64,000 nt of DNA. Origin: Lampris incognitus. Its lineage: Eukaryota; Chordata; Actinopteri; Lampriformes; Lampridae. The notes beneath the pieces are model-generated. The model had not been told where the DNA came from, did not search any database, and saw only the letters and a program-made list of their open reading frames with translations. The position numbers were made by a program, and so were the translations under genes. Every line of letters starts with the position of its first letter. Positions within the stretch are counted from its first letter, which is position 1. This document shows, piece after piece, positions 53,925 through 64,000 of this stretch. The DNA is taken from NCBI RefSeq assembly GCF_029633865.1, contig NC_079220.1, positions 56,264,477-56,328,476 on the forward strand, read 5' to 3'.

Positions 53925-54763
53925 TCTCGGTGGTTTGATCTGCTTATGACAGCCATATAGAGGAATCAAAATTAAAAAGGACGACTGAGAAATAATCAGC
54001 GGGCGTCCGGGTGGCGTAGCGGTCTATTCCGTTGCCTACCAACACCGGGGTCGCCGGTTCGAATCCCCGCGTTACCTCCGGCTTGGTCGGGCGTCCCTAC
54101 AGACACAAATTGGCCGTGTCTGCGGGTGGGAAGCCGGATGTGTGCCCTGGTCGCTGCGCTAGCGCCTCCTCTGGTCCAGTCAGGGCGCATGTTCAGGGTG
54201 AAGGGGGAACTGGGGGGAATAGCGTGATCCTCCCACGCGCTACGCCCCCCTGGTGAAACTCCTCACTGTCAGGTGAAAAGAAGCGGCTGGCGACTCCACA
54301 TGTATGGGAGGAGGCGTGTGGTAGTCTGCAGCCCTCCCCGGATCGGCAGAGGGGGCGGGGCAGCGACCGGGAGGGCTCGGAAGAGCGGGGTACTCGGCCG
54401 ACAGAACTGGGGAGAAAAAGGGGGGGAGGAAATAAATCAGCAGGAAAACTCCTCGTTGCTCAGTTAAGACGCGCAGGGCGCTTCTCAGGTAAAACCCCGC
54501 ATGACACCACAGTGATCTCGACTTCACAGGCGAGGTTGAGACTGCGCCACAAACCACAACCCGCTGTCCCCATCTACGAGGAAATGAGCAGGAAGCAGCA
54601 GCTCACCGGAAGTTCCCAGAATAACCACGGCGACCCTTCGCACCGGGAGGAAGCGGACTTCCCCCTGTACGCGAACCCCAATGTCCGGCAAGCACAGGAC
54701 AACCACTACGCCTGCCCGCGGCAGGTCGTCCAGAGTCCGACGGGACTCGACCAGACTCACTGA
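50170..54763 (+). CDS. CD7-like Ig-superfamily membrane receptor (four exons, 247 aa)
   Basis: Exons: 50170-50218 (signal peptide MKTRLTCILSLTHVLIG), 51508-51864 (Ig V domain), 52069-52172 (transmembrane segment YPSLLYAIFTAVGLLLALIW), 54530-54763 (cytoplasmic tail to TGA). All junctions are GT-AG, with phases 1, 1 and 0. Total coding length is 744 nt. The V domain has SVALSCSTG and the F-strand signature LRNADTGLYTWEL, where the usual second Cys (YxC) is Trp; a GPC further on may substitute. N-x-S/T sites: NVT and NSS. The tail has PIYEEM, a YxxM motif that recruits PI3K, in the place of YEDM of mammalian CD7, and further Tyr in PLYANP and HYACPR. This motif and the single V domain argue for a CD7-like receptor on T/NK cells. 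Expression is not shown by the sequence. Confidence 0.72.
50450..50935. mobile_element. Fold-back (long inverted repeat) element in intron 1
   Basis: Arms about 50458-50607 and 50775-50930 are inverted copies (acacaaatgaagcgttgg / ccaatgcttcgtttgtgt; gttttataaatacttatt / aataagtatttataaac), with about 170 bp between. There is no ORF, so it is a non-autonomous DNA element of unassigned superfamily. Confidence 0.75.
52606..52661. repeat. (TA)n microsatellite
   Basis: Uninterrupted TA run directly left of the hairpin transposon. Long IY-repeat ORFs here are not genes. Confidence 0.95.
52662..53912. mobile_element. Palindromic Tc1 derivative, family D, 540-bp arms (hairpin)
   Basis: Left terminus CACTACCGTTCAAAAGTTTG and its inverse at the right. 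Left arm 52662-53199 and right arm 53333-53912 are inverted copies over about 540 bp; only about 130 bp in the middle are single. Both ends derive from the 3' end of a Tc1 (C-terminal transposase codons KCPSNQSNLWELLLEAWG in outward reading), followed by 5' UTR and the first 95 transposase codons. Both arms carry MARKRELSSETRQSILVLRNEG, in opposite directions. It sits in a (TA)n tract, in intron 3 of the CD7-like gene. Confidence 0.93.
53857..53922. repeat. (TA)n microsatellite, right flank
   Basis: TA run to the right of the hairpin element, the partner of 52606-52661. The element inserted into one TA tract. Confidence 0.93.
53990..54440 (+). repeat. Full-length tRNA-derived SINE with target duplication
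   Basis: 54001-54429. A box GTGGCGTAGCGGTCTATTCC, B box GGTTCGAATCCCC, then the tRNA-unrelated body (cttggtcgggcgtccctac, ggcgactccacatgtatgg) and an AG-rich tail. Flanks read aataatcagc and aataaatcagc. Related copies lie at 44614-44751 and 54902-55092. Confidence 0.9.
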
Positions 54764-55530
54764 CGGACTCACGCAGCCGAGTGGAGACGAGTTAGACTGG
54801 AATGGAGCCTTGTTTCTGTTAGACAACGGACAGCAGACATACTCACGTGTTTTGTGTGGGACTTGAGGCCCATTCATAGTCCTGACGTACCATACAGGGA
54901 CCGCCCCCCCCCCTTTCCCCCCAATTATACTTGGCCAATTACCCTACTCTTCACATCCGGTTTCCCACCCGCACACACGGCCAACTGTGTCTGTAGGGAC
55001 GCCCGACCAAGCCGGAGGTGACGCGGGGACTCGAACCGCCGATCCCCGTGGTGGTAGGCAGCGGAATAGACCGCTACGGTACCCGGACGCCCACGCGGAC
55101 CGTACTCCGGGCTAACGTGACGCAATAGCGGACCCCAGCGTTGGCGTACCGGTGTCACACAAAACACGGCTCGGCACGGAACTGTTTCACATCGACACGC
55201 ATTTCGTGTGGCAACCGGAAACCCGCTTTAGTTTCTTCTTCGTGGCTTTATCAACTTTTATATCGATCAAGTAGCGTTGTATAGCGCCTTTCCAGCTGCA
55301 ACGGGAGGATGTCCTTCCTCGTCCCTACTCGTCATATCCCTCCCCAGCATGCCGACCCCCCCCCTCTAACCCCCCATACCCCCCCCCGCTTCCCCAAGCG
55401 GCCCAACGTCCCACTTCCGCTCCGCCGGGTTTTTCTTTCCGACACGGCCGTATTGTTTTTTTTTTCTATCTTGTTTTATTCCGTTTGTACATTTCCGGCA
55501 TGGAACGAGTTACCCCGCTCTTCTCGCTCT
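54764..55530. other. 3' UTR of the CD7-like gene and flanking DNA with a reversed SINE
   Basis: 54764-54901 continues the CD7-like 3' UTR. 54902-55092 is a minus-strand, 3'-truncated copy of the SINE family (ends ggacgccc at 55092). 55093-55530 contains no recognised gene. Confidence 0.7.
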
Positions 55531-55533
55531 TCT

Positions 55534-55611
55534 ACTTTTTTGTCAAACTGAAACGTGACGAAAATATTTCTAAAATAACAAAACCAACAACCGTATCCGC
55601 GGACAGCGCCA
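55534..55611 (-). CDS. Possible first coding exon of an unknown minus-strand gene
   Basis: ATG at 55611 in good context (AAACATGGCG), just downstream of the promoter-like segment: MALSADTVVGFVILEIFSSRF. The frame ends at TAG after TKK; a true exon would leave the frame by splicing earlier, and no donor is obvious. The hydrophobic N-terminus is not recognised. Low confidence. Confidence 0.3.
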
Positions 55612-55770
55612 TGTTTAGTCGGTGACTTCCGGCGGAAACGGAAATGGGACGCGCAAAGATTGTGGGAAATGTAGGCGTCCGGGTGCGCGTCGGTACGACC
55701 GGACTATGGAAAGGTGTGGCCCGTCCGCAAAGCCTGCAGACTACGTCAGCGCCCCGAGGCCCCAGACCTC
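55612..55770 (-). promoter_or_regulatory. Housekeeping-type promoter (ZNF143 and ETS sites)
   Basis: On the minus strand CTACATTTCCCACAATC (rc of 55658-55674) fits the ZNF143/Staf site. GCCGGAAGT (ETS) follows at about 55626-55634. CpGs are frequent and no TATA is seen. An ATG lies within 25 bp of the ETS site. The arrangement is that of CpG-rich TATA-less promoters. Confidence 0.5.
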
Positions 55771-56286
55771 CAACCACAAGATCCTTTAGTTTAATGACAC
55801 GTGGGGGGGGGGGGTAAAAACAGCCCCCCCCCACCAATAACTCGCAACACCTTTTTAACAGCCAAGAAAAAAACTGTAGTTTTATTAATATTTGAAAGAA
55901 GCTCCATAGTTCATGAAAACATGTTTTTTCGTTGCATGTCATTTAACAATCACATTCTATGAGGAGAGAGAGATATACAGAGAGAAAAATAAAACATTAC
56001 AAGCCACTGAATCTCAGTACAGACATTTTTCCTTAACATTTCCAAAACAAAACAAAAAAAAGAAAGGCAGCCCTAATCCCATATCCCCTAACCCTCCCAC
56101 GCCTCAACGAAAATCCTAAACAACTGAAGAGAGGAAGAAACAAAACAACACACAGATCCACACACGGATCACCCTCCGGGGTGACGGACTGGGCTCCCAC
56201 AGTGCTAAGAGTGAGACGCTCATTGGTTTTAGGAATACACAGCATGGTGATGTAACGCTAGATCAATCTGAGTTGGGGGAAGGAAG

Positions 56287-56322
56287 TGTGTGTGTGTGTG
56301 TGTGTGTGTCTGTCTGTCTGTC

Positions 56323-56355
<33 letters not shown>

Positions 56356-56390
56356 GTCTGTGTGTGTGTGTGTATGTGTGTGCGCGCACG
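56287..56390. repeat. (GT)n/(GTCT)n microsatellite
   Basis: tgtg runs with tctgtctgtctg in the middle. Cys/Val-rich ORFs on both strands over it are artefacts. Confidence 0.95.
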
Positions 56391-58337
56391 TTTGGGAGGG
56401 CAGACCAGTGTCGGGGCTCTGACACTTGGGGCTCTGATACTGGTCTGGCTGCACCCACCCCACCCCACCCCACCCCACCCCCTGCCCCCACCCCCACCAA
56501 AACAAACAAGATTGGATCCCATAAACCCCTGCAGCGGAGCAGATTAAGAGCAGGCTACCAAGTCCACCCCCACCCGCCGTTCCCGTGCACCCCCACCCCC
56601 CAAAACACTTGTGCATAGATTCATGATCCTTTACAACCAGCTCATGTTTTTTCAAAACACCGCTCAAATAAACGCGAGAAACTCCTTTTTTTTCTGCTAG
56701 TTTGATACCCGCCATGAGAGAGAATGAGAAGAAAAGTAAAAGTAATGCACAATGTTCCTGATTCAGTCAGGACGGGACCTCATATTACGAAAATACAATA
56801 AAGATTCAAACATACAGCATTTTGCATGTTATTATTCACCGTCTTTTTTTTTTGTTTGTTTCTAACAATCAAAATCATTTACCACTTTTGTTTTTAAATG
56901 TAAAGCGATTTTAATATATAGATTTCATATATAAAGCACTCCATTTTCATTTAAAGTCCATTATTTGGTTAATATGTAACTGCTACGGATTTAGAAACAA
57001 AAAGGTATTTTCTCTTCTTCTGAAATCCATAACTTTCAGTGCTTAGAATTGTTTGTTTGTTTTTTTTGTTGTTTTTTTTTTCTTCTTTTCTTTAAATCAT
57101 CCTTTTTTTCTTTTTTTTTTTCTTACTCAACGTAAAAACGTACATTAAAATGGCGTGGAGTTGGTACTCTGGAACCCGGGCCTTCCTGAGACAAGATCCA
57201 CTTTTTCATGTGTGTGCAAGATAGTGAGCAATTATGGTTTCTTTTTCAAAGAAAAAAAAAAATATATATATATTCAACATAAAACGTACAGGCTTCAAAT
57301 AGTCCATGAAATCAAACTCGACAGAGCAAAGAAGTCAAAGGTCAAACAGAACGCGACGACGCTGTTCGATCCCAGAGTTCTGAAAGTAGCACGAGAAGTC
57401 TTCATTCTGCCAAGTGTTGTGTGTCAAACCTTTTGAAATGGAAGCATTTGTCCTTTTTTGTTTTTCCAACATTCCTGCGGTTAAAATTCCTTTTTCAACT
57501 CCAGAAAAAAACAAAAGTGTTTTGTAAACTGTCGGTGGCCTCGCAGGAAACAAACAAACAAACAGACAGAAAGAAGACAACAGGAGAGCATTGAACACAG
57601 GTGTAACAAAATGAAAGCTTTAAAAAAACAAACAGAAAGGTAGGCACCTCTGAGGCGAGCCCTGGAAGCCCAGGCTCAGTCTGACGTCTTGTCCTTCACT
57701 CTCTCCGCCCACCACACTTGGAGAGCGCTCCGTCCTCTACACCCATCTATGATCTATGGCCACAGGTCTGCAAAATACTTTATTTTTCTTCCTTTTTTTT
57801 TTCTTTTTTGTAATCTATTTGAATTTTTTTTTTCAACTTTTCTGTATTTTAGGTTTATAATCTGAAAAATGGTGCAATACTCAATGATAATCCACGTTTC
57901 TGGGATTATTCCACAATGAAAGCCACTAAGGTAGATAAACATATTACAGATTAAAAACACACTTATTTTAGTCCTTGAGTAAACATTAACACGTGAACTG
58001 CCCCCGCCGCCCCTCTGTACTTGTGTCGTGTTGTTTCGAGTAGCTGGATGAGGGGCGAGGCGACACTCAGTGCAACGCTAGAGGCTAACAACAAACATCA
58101 ATATACCTTTGACGAGAGAAAACAAAAAACAGACGGTAAAAAACAAAACAAAAACCAAAACAATATACTGAACTGAAAAGAAACACAGAGCGGAAACTCG
58201 TCCGCCTTCATCACCGGCTCACGACTGTCGGAGCCTCGCATTCATATTCTTCACCTGGCGCTCGGCACATTCACTCACACGACATACAGCACACGCAACA
58301 ACCTTGTGCAAACACTCACAACAGAAGCCCGCCCGCC

Positions 58338-58398
58338 CGCCCAGCCGGCCGGCCGGCCGGCCACCCGGCCACCCGGCCAGCCGGGCGCCTCGCTCGTC

Positions 58399-58431
<33 letters not shown>

Positions 58432-58432
58432 G

Positions 58433-58475
<43 letters not shown>
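58338..58475. repeat. Composite simple-sequence region: GGCC, (CTG)10, (CA)20
   Basis: ggccggccggccggcc at about 58345-58362, ten CTG units at 58400-58430 and (CA)n at 58434-58474 follow each other within 140 bp. The CTG run read on the minus strand is CAG. No coding frame is supported. Confidence 0.95.
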
Positions 58476-58479
<4 letters not shown>

Positions 58480-61400
58480 GTTGGTCTGCACCAACGCCAT
58501 CAAAATCTCTGAAGTGTATGAGAGTAAAACCACTACAAAAGGTGTTCACATTACATTATTGGCGCATCTTTTGATTCAAGTATTTGTCTTTGTTATTTCG
58601 TATAATTCTGATATGTTTATGATCTTTTTGTCAGGGAAATATAATGTTGAGAGGGATGCGACAGGGCTGAAGCCGGGGAAGAGGACTCGGGCCAAGTGGA
58701 AAGAGAGCTCTAGCCATACACACACACGCACACCCGCTACGCACACGCGCGGTGCACGTGTATATGAGCTAGCATGTGCATATTCAACCCAGGCCTTTTT
58801 TTTTTCCTTTTTTTTAAAAAAAAAGATGATTTGTTGATTTCAACTCTTTGTGGGGTCCCAGCCCCAGATGCTCCGCTGATCCGGATGCTCCGCTGGTCCG
58901 GATGCTCCACTGATCCGGGACTCAGAAACATTTCGCTAGAACTCCAGTTGCCTTTGTGTCCACGTGATTTAAAAAAAAAAGAAAAAGGGAGCGCCTCTCA
59001 TCTCTAACACTCGATGTCCATGACAGGTAGATCCGAGTGGCGCCCGGCGGCGGTGAGTGGGACGGTCTCTCAGTGCTGGTGCTGCGCAAAAAACAATTCT
59101 CGGGCGCATCTTGAGACGTGAACGTCTACCCACTCGTACAATCCACCCGCGCCGCAACACTCCCACTTGTCCACCAGTCCCTTCCTTCAAGTCCAGTGTG
59201 GAGTAGATGCAGGTTTTTCAGGACAACCCACAGGAACCGCTGAAAACAGGCGACAGCGACTGTTCTGTTGAATGTCACACGTCTTAAGAGACTCTGGAAG
59301 AAAGCGAATCCATGATTGGTTTTAAGACTTGGTACCAGACTTGAGGTGTGTCCCTGTGTTTGCCGATACAGCGGGCCCCCTGCTTGGACCCTGACCCCAA
59401 AGCCACTTCTGAGAAAGTCATGTGGCTGGCTCCCCCTTCAGGCTGGAGATCAGAAATGAACACCAATGATTACAGCTTCACCTCCCTCACAAAAAAAAAC
59501 CCACACACAAAACAACAACAAAAAACAGCCCACAGAGTCTGAGCCCAAGTGGGGCGAGAAGAAGGCGGCTTAAAGAGAAAGAGAACCGGCATCGCGGCCT
59601 TGGAGTGCACAGCTTAACCACACTTTAGGACTTTTTTTTTGTAGTTTTAAGCTTTTATGAAAACCTTCAGGATAAAGAAAGAGATAATGTTTTTGGTTTT
59701 TAAAAAAAAAAGTACCCGATGTGACCCATTAACAGTGGACAAAGACACACTGAAACAAGCCTAACCTGTGACCCGGCTCTCCACTACTCCTCGTCTCCCG
59801 CTGTTGATAAGACCAGCACCATCTCTCTGTCCTGCCCCCCCGTGTAACCTCCGCACTCCTCAAATCTCGGCTGGCTGGAGCTTGTGGTGTAGGCCACTGC
59901 AGTAATACAGGAAATAGTCTCAGTCCCCTAAACATAAACAGGATATGGCAAGGTGGAAGTAGATATTTGTAGTCCAGTTGGCACGTGAGAAGAACTGCCT
60001 GCGTTCCCTAACAGATCAGGCCTACAGCAGGTCATGTAGTGTCATCCAGCATCTCTCCCCATAAGTGGCAATAAAACCCATGAAAAGCTGCACGTAAGCT
60101 AGTGCTCCCCCTGGTGACGTGTTAGCAGTATGAGATGGAGGAGTCACAGAGGCTCTCTCCAAAGAGTCGCCTACAGGTCATCCTGGTGCCAGTATAGCTG
60201 GATGGTTAATATTGGTCGAGTAGCCTGGCAGATATGGAGATGGTGAGGTTTTTTTTTTTGGGGGGGGGGGGTTGTTATTACAGATGGCTGTGAACGCGCT
60301 CCTCCTAGTCTTTGCATAGAAATGGAGGGCTGCGATCAGCTGAGGTGGTTCTAACTGTAACTAAGTGCTCCCAGAGTTAAAAAATAAAGCACCAGTGTGA
60401 GTGAGGCCCATTGAGACTAAAGGATGTGTGTGTGTTGGGGGGGGGGGGCAGGAGCAATAGAAAGGAGGTTGGCTGGACAGCTCGGATACCTTCAACTATA
60501 CAATTCCTCCCACCTGACCTGACTATTCAAGCCCCTCCCCCTCCCCCCTTAGGGTCTCATTGTAATACCTCTAGGAGCCCACCTCAAGTATAGAACCATC
60601 CCCTGCATGCTGAGAGCCACAGCATTAGCCTACCCTCTCCTCCCCCCGCCTCCCAACAGACTGTGGCTAAAGCCCACCTCTTCAGGGACAACTCTGTTCT
60701 GTTTCTGACAAACTGGGTCTTATTTCTGTAGTTTTTGCCATCGAGCGTGTCGGTTAGGATATTTTACTCAGCGTCTTCATTGGGGATTTTTGCGGCGCAC
60801 GAGCGTCGGACACGTTCCAACAAGTCCAATTTCACCTAATTATTCTAAACCACACATTTGAAAGTGGAAGCGAAAGTGCAAGTTAAAAGTTATTACCCGA
60901 AATGTCCAATATGATCAACAATGCTGAGCTACTTCGTGGTTCAACTAGCAGGAACGACATCTAACTTAGCGTAGGTAGTAGTAACCGCTGATCAACTACT
61001 TGGCCAGTGCAATTGACAAGTCAAAGATAATAGGAGAAAAAGATCATGTACACAGTCTGAGGCACTAGCGTTAGTTTTGTTGTTGAAAGGACAGGTTTAA
61101 GACTTGTATTTGGTTGCCCCATACGACGCCGTGGTAGGGTAGTGTCCCCGCGGTGGTCCCCCGTCCGTCATCTCCTTAACGAAGCCCGTGAGAAAAGTGA
61201 GACAACGACCGATGTGCACGATGGCAAAAACTACAAGAACATAACCCGGCTCGTGAAAAACCAGAATGGTCCTTTAACAAACCGTAAAATGATGACCAGC
61301 AAACAACAAAACATGAACTACGTCACCACTGCTGTGAGCAGGAGCAGCGAAGCCAACAACAGCGGACACAAAACCAAGACCCCGTTTACAATTCCAAGAG

Positions 61401-63908
61401 AGGGCACTAACAAAAAAAACCAACCAAAAAACACACTAAACAGCTCCATCTCTGGCTAAAGTGATCCTTGCGTGACAAGAGGGGCCGCGGGTGGGGCAGA
61501 AGTGGAGGCTGCTGCTGAGGACAGACTCGGACGTAGTCGTCGTAGTAGCTTTGAAACGGGTGGACCAGTTTCTGTTGGAGCTGCTCTTGCCTTGGGTGGC
61601 TCAGGGAGGGTGGAGGGGAGGGGGGGCAGTCGGCGGATCCCCGAGGAGGGAGGGAGGGAGGGGGCCGGGCTTGGGTGGGGTGGGGTGGGGCGAGAGCTGC
61701 TGCAGGGACCGGTGCTCCCGCAGCAGGCAGGCACTCAGTGGCCACACTGTCACACAGGTTGGCAGGGCCTCCGAAAAGAGCGAAGACAGAGAGGAAGAGA
61801 TGGCCATGGTCCTCCCTGCTGGACTGACAGAACACGACTGCGTCCAGCATCTCCAGACACCAGCCTGAAGATTTCAGAGTCCTTAACAGTGATGCAATTT
61901 ACTTAAATATCACAAGAGGGCAAGTGCGAGTGCTTCAGGGTTCGCCCTGTCACGCCGCCATCCTTTTTTATTTTTATTTTTTTATTATTTTATTTTATTT
62001 TTTTGTCGGTTCCTCCATTTGCTTGCTACCGTTTTTGACATCCTTCCTGGTCCCGCTGGCTTGAGGGAAGGATTTAAAGAGCAAAAAAATTCACATCCAT
62101 AAAAAGTCCAAAAATAAAAGTTCAGAGAAGCCACCGAGTAGATTGCTTTTTGTTTTTGCTTGTTTTGTGTGTTTTGCCAGTGCTGCGCCCCCTCCTCCTC
62201 CCGTTTGCTGGCGTTTAAGGTGTCGAGCCGTGACGCTCCTGCTAAGTGCTTCGATAAACCACATGACAAGAAACCAGCATCTCTGTCCCATCCTTTCTGT
62301 ACCAATACAAACGTGGGGGGGGGGGGGGAAATAAAGAACGCATCTGGCTTCCTCGTTTACAAGGAAACAAACACCTCTGGTTTTGGTATGATGCCCACTC
62401 CCCGAATCCACTCCCTCTCGCACATCCCCGCTTCCTTCCGCCCTCCGAACCGGTCTCTAGTGTGGGCGTGGAAAGTGGGCTGTTCGGGGAAGTGCTGTGT
62501 CTCGGGCTGAAGCGCGGTCTGGGCTGACAGGCTTCCCTCCTCTGCTCACACGCTAACAGAGATGGGAGGTGGCAGGGGAAAGCTGGAAGATGGGGGGGGG
62601 GGGGCACTGCTGGGTGTACAGTTCTTGCAGTTGAGCCGTTTCGTATTGGTCTCCTCCCCTGAGAGAAGTCGGGGCTGTTCGGAAACCTGCCGGCTGTGTG
62701 TTGGCCTCAGTACTTGGACGGTTGAGTCTGTGGCTTATATTGCACATCGTTTCAAAGAAATCATTTAATATCTTTTTAGGGGTCGGGGGGGGGGGTAGGT
62801 AGGATGTCAGTATAAACTATACGCCTATGGGACACACTTTCAAACTCGAGGTCTTCCACAGGGTCAGCGAAGAGGGTCCGAGACCAAAATCAGACTGCAT
62901 GTCGCCCGCAGGCGAGTCGAGGTGCATCAGAGGCCTTTCTCTTATAGTCCCATGAGAAAAGCAGTGGTCAGCGCCGTCAGCCACCGCACACACACACAAG
63001 GTAAATGCGACAAGACCGTCCCCCTGCGAAGATAAGAAGACACGTCTGAAGAATAGCGTCTCTCAGCTTTGTTTGCGATGGTTTAAGAAGAAAAAAGGAA
63101 AACACTACAAAAATAAATGGCTTGAACAAGGCGAAGAGAGCTGCATCATTCCCTTTAAGCGTGGCGCGGGGGCTGAAACTGCTGGGGAAATGTGCTCGGG
63201 TGGGGAGGGGGGGGGGCGCTGTGGTTTCTTGCATGAAGCTGCAGCAGCATGCACTCTCCCCTCACGTTTCGCTGGCTCAGAAATGAGGGTGTGCAAGTCT
63301 CAGTATCCATCTTTCATGAAGTACAGATCGAGTGAGGACAGCGGGGCTGGAGGGAGGTTAAGGCTAGTATTTAGTGCTGAGAGAAACAAGCGTCAAGTCC
63401 GGACCAGCAGATAGTTCTGCAACCATTCTGATTTTGGAGGGAAGGAGGGGTGAGGGAGGTTGTTCGCTTTCGGAATGATGCGTTTACAATGGTTCTCTGA
63501 GGTGCTGAATGATGGCCGCTCAGGGCGGAGAGGGATGACAAAAAGTTTAAAGATGGCAGCTCAATGTGGTGTCAGTTTGATCAAAATACACATTTCATAC
63601 AGAGTAGTTCTCAAAGTTAAGTTCCATAAAAAGTCTCTTTCATTTGCCAAGTCAAAGACTTCCTCCTGCACTCCTGAAAGCAAAAGCCTAACACTTTCAC
63701 CTCTTACTGAGATTCACCAAAGAAATCCAACTGCAACGACGATTTTTAAAAAAAAAAGAGAGAGAGAGGGAGTCGAGAAGGCGAACATCATCAGCCTCGG
63801 CCTCCTCTGTCTCTCCCTCTCCACTGCTCCACTCGTATGATTATCTCCACATTGATTTGTTAGGTTTTTGCTCCTGTTGGGGGTTGGCTGGGGCGGGGCG
63901 CCGCCGTC

Positions 63909-64000
63909 CTACATGGACTCCCCGCTCAAGAGGTCCCCAGGCAGCAGTGTATTGATTGGGGTGGGACTCCCCATGACCTGTCCCTCCTCGGTGTTGGGAG
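63909..64000 (-). CDS. C-terminal end of an unidentified minus-strand protein (30 codons)
   Basis: The frame enters from the right edge and ends at TAG (63911-63909). The last residues are MGSPTPINTLLPGDLLSGESM, rich in Ser/Pro/Gly with an acidic tail start (TEEGQ). I do not recognise it. The coding sequence is partial: the rest lies beyond 64,000. It is followed on the same strand by the long 3' UTR-like region. A different frame would not stop at this point, but coding status rests only on 30 codons. Confidence 0.45.
   Translation of the reverse strand, partial: PNTEEGQVMGSPTPINTLLPGDLLSGESM

Larger units (their letters stand above)
55855..63908 (-). other. Long non-coding stretch, best read as an 8-kb 3' UTR
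   Basis: No ORF with a recognisable domain on either strand. T- and A-rich tracts, several minus-strand AATAAA signals (for example rc at about 55872 and 57780), and a stop codon at the right end that closes a minus-strand coding frame. A polyadenylation site near 55850 would make an approximately 8-kb 3' UTR, a length common for vertebrate transcription regulators. Alternative: several shorter non-coding units. Minus ORF 61850-61407 is Pro-rich, low complexity and not supported. Confidence 0.45.

Noticed and set aside
54001-54075. Functional tRNA gene
   Set aside because: A and B boxes are present, but the segment is the head of a SINE with body and tail, and does not form a proper cloverleaf.
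56258-56715. ORFs of 83-150 aa with Thr-His repeats
   Set aside because: Translation of the GT microsatellite and its flanks.
61407-61906. Pro/Ala-rich ORFs on both strands (147 aa minus, 144 aa plus)
   Set aside because: GC-rich low complexity, overlapping on both strands, no domain or splice sites that fit the neighbours.

Overview
This is vertebrate, almost certainly ray-finned fish, chromosomal DNA. The evidence is the repeat content: several Tc1 families, Ty3/Gypsy elements with PNMA-type Gag or chromodomains, Penelope-like elements with a GIY-YIG domain, an RLE-type LINE, Tx1-type LINE pieces, tRNA-headed SINEs and a tRNA-His-primed retroviral LTR. Spliced host genes appear only in the last quarter. 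There is no bacterial or plasmid signature.

Layout. 1-3.7 kb: fragments of an RLE-type LINE on the minus strand, with a 1325-bp tandem duplication. 4.1-12.1 kb: remains of one very large minus-strand reading frame (about 1600 codons). It has N-terminal zinc-binding motifs, a FEN1/XPG-like nuclease core and a C-terminal cysteine cluster, and is broken by two Tc1 insertions and one nonsense codon. 12.2-27.2 kb: a head-to-tail array of Gypsy elements that share LTRs; two further Tc1 copies sit in the central element. 27.2-33.2 kb: truncated Tc1 and LINE pieces, a complete Tc1, a minisatellite, a broken THAP domain and a Tx1-type LINE. 33.6-37.0 kb: a probable long LTR carrying another complete Tc1. 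37.4-47.1 kb: Penelope-like copies joined head-to-head through palindromic repeats, with hammerhead-like motifs, a hAT MITE, a SINE and a chromodomain Gypsy embedded. 47.1-49.4 kb: a third Gypsy remnant and a retroviral LTR with leader.

50.2-54.8 kb holds a four-exon plus-strand gene for a CD7-like Ig-superfamily receptor (247 aa as spliced here). Its introns carry a fold-back element, a Tc1-derived giant hairpin and a SINE. 55.5-55.8 kb looks like a housekeeping promoter firing on the minus strand. 55.85-63.9 kb has no convincing ORF and is best read as a roughly 8-kb 3' UTR of a minus-strand gene whose last 30 codons lie at 63,909-64,000.

The most novel item is the FEN1/XPG-like gene. All seven acidic positions of the flap-endonuclease active site can be placed, with the E-x-E/D and D-x-D spacings kept. 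The head-to-head Penelope copies with hammerhead-like motifs and the CD7-like receptor are next. All assignments come from reading the sequence; no database search was possible.
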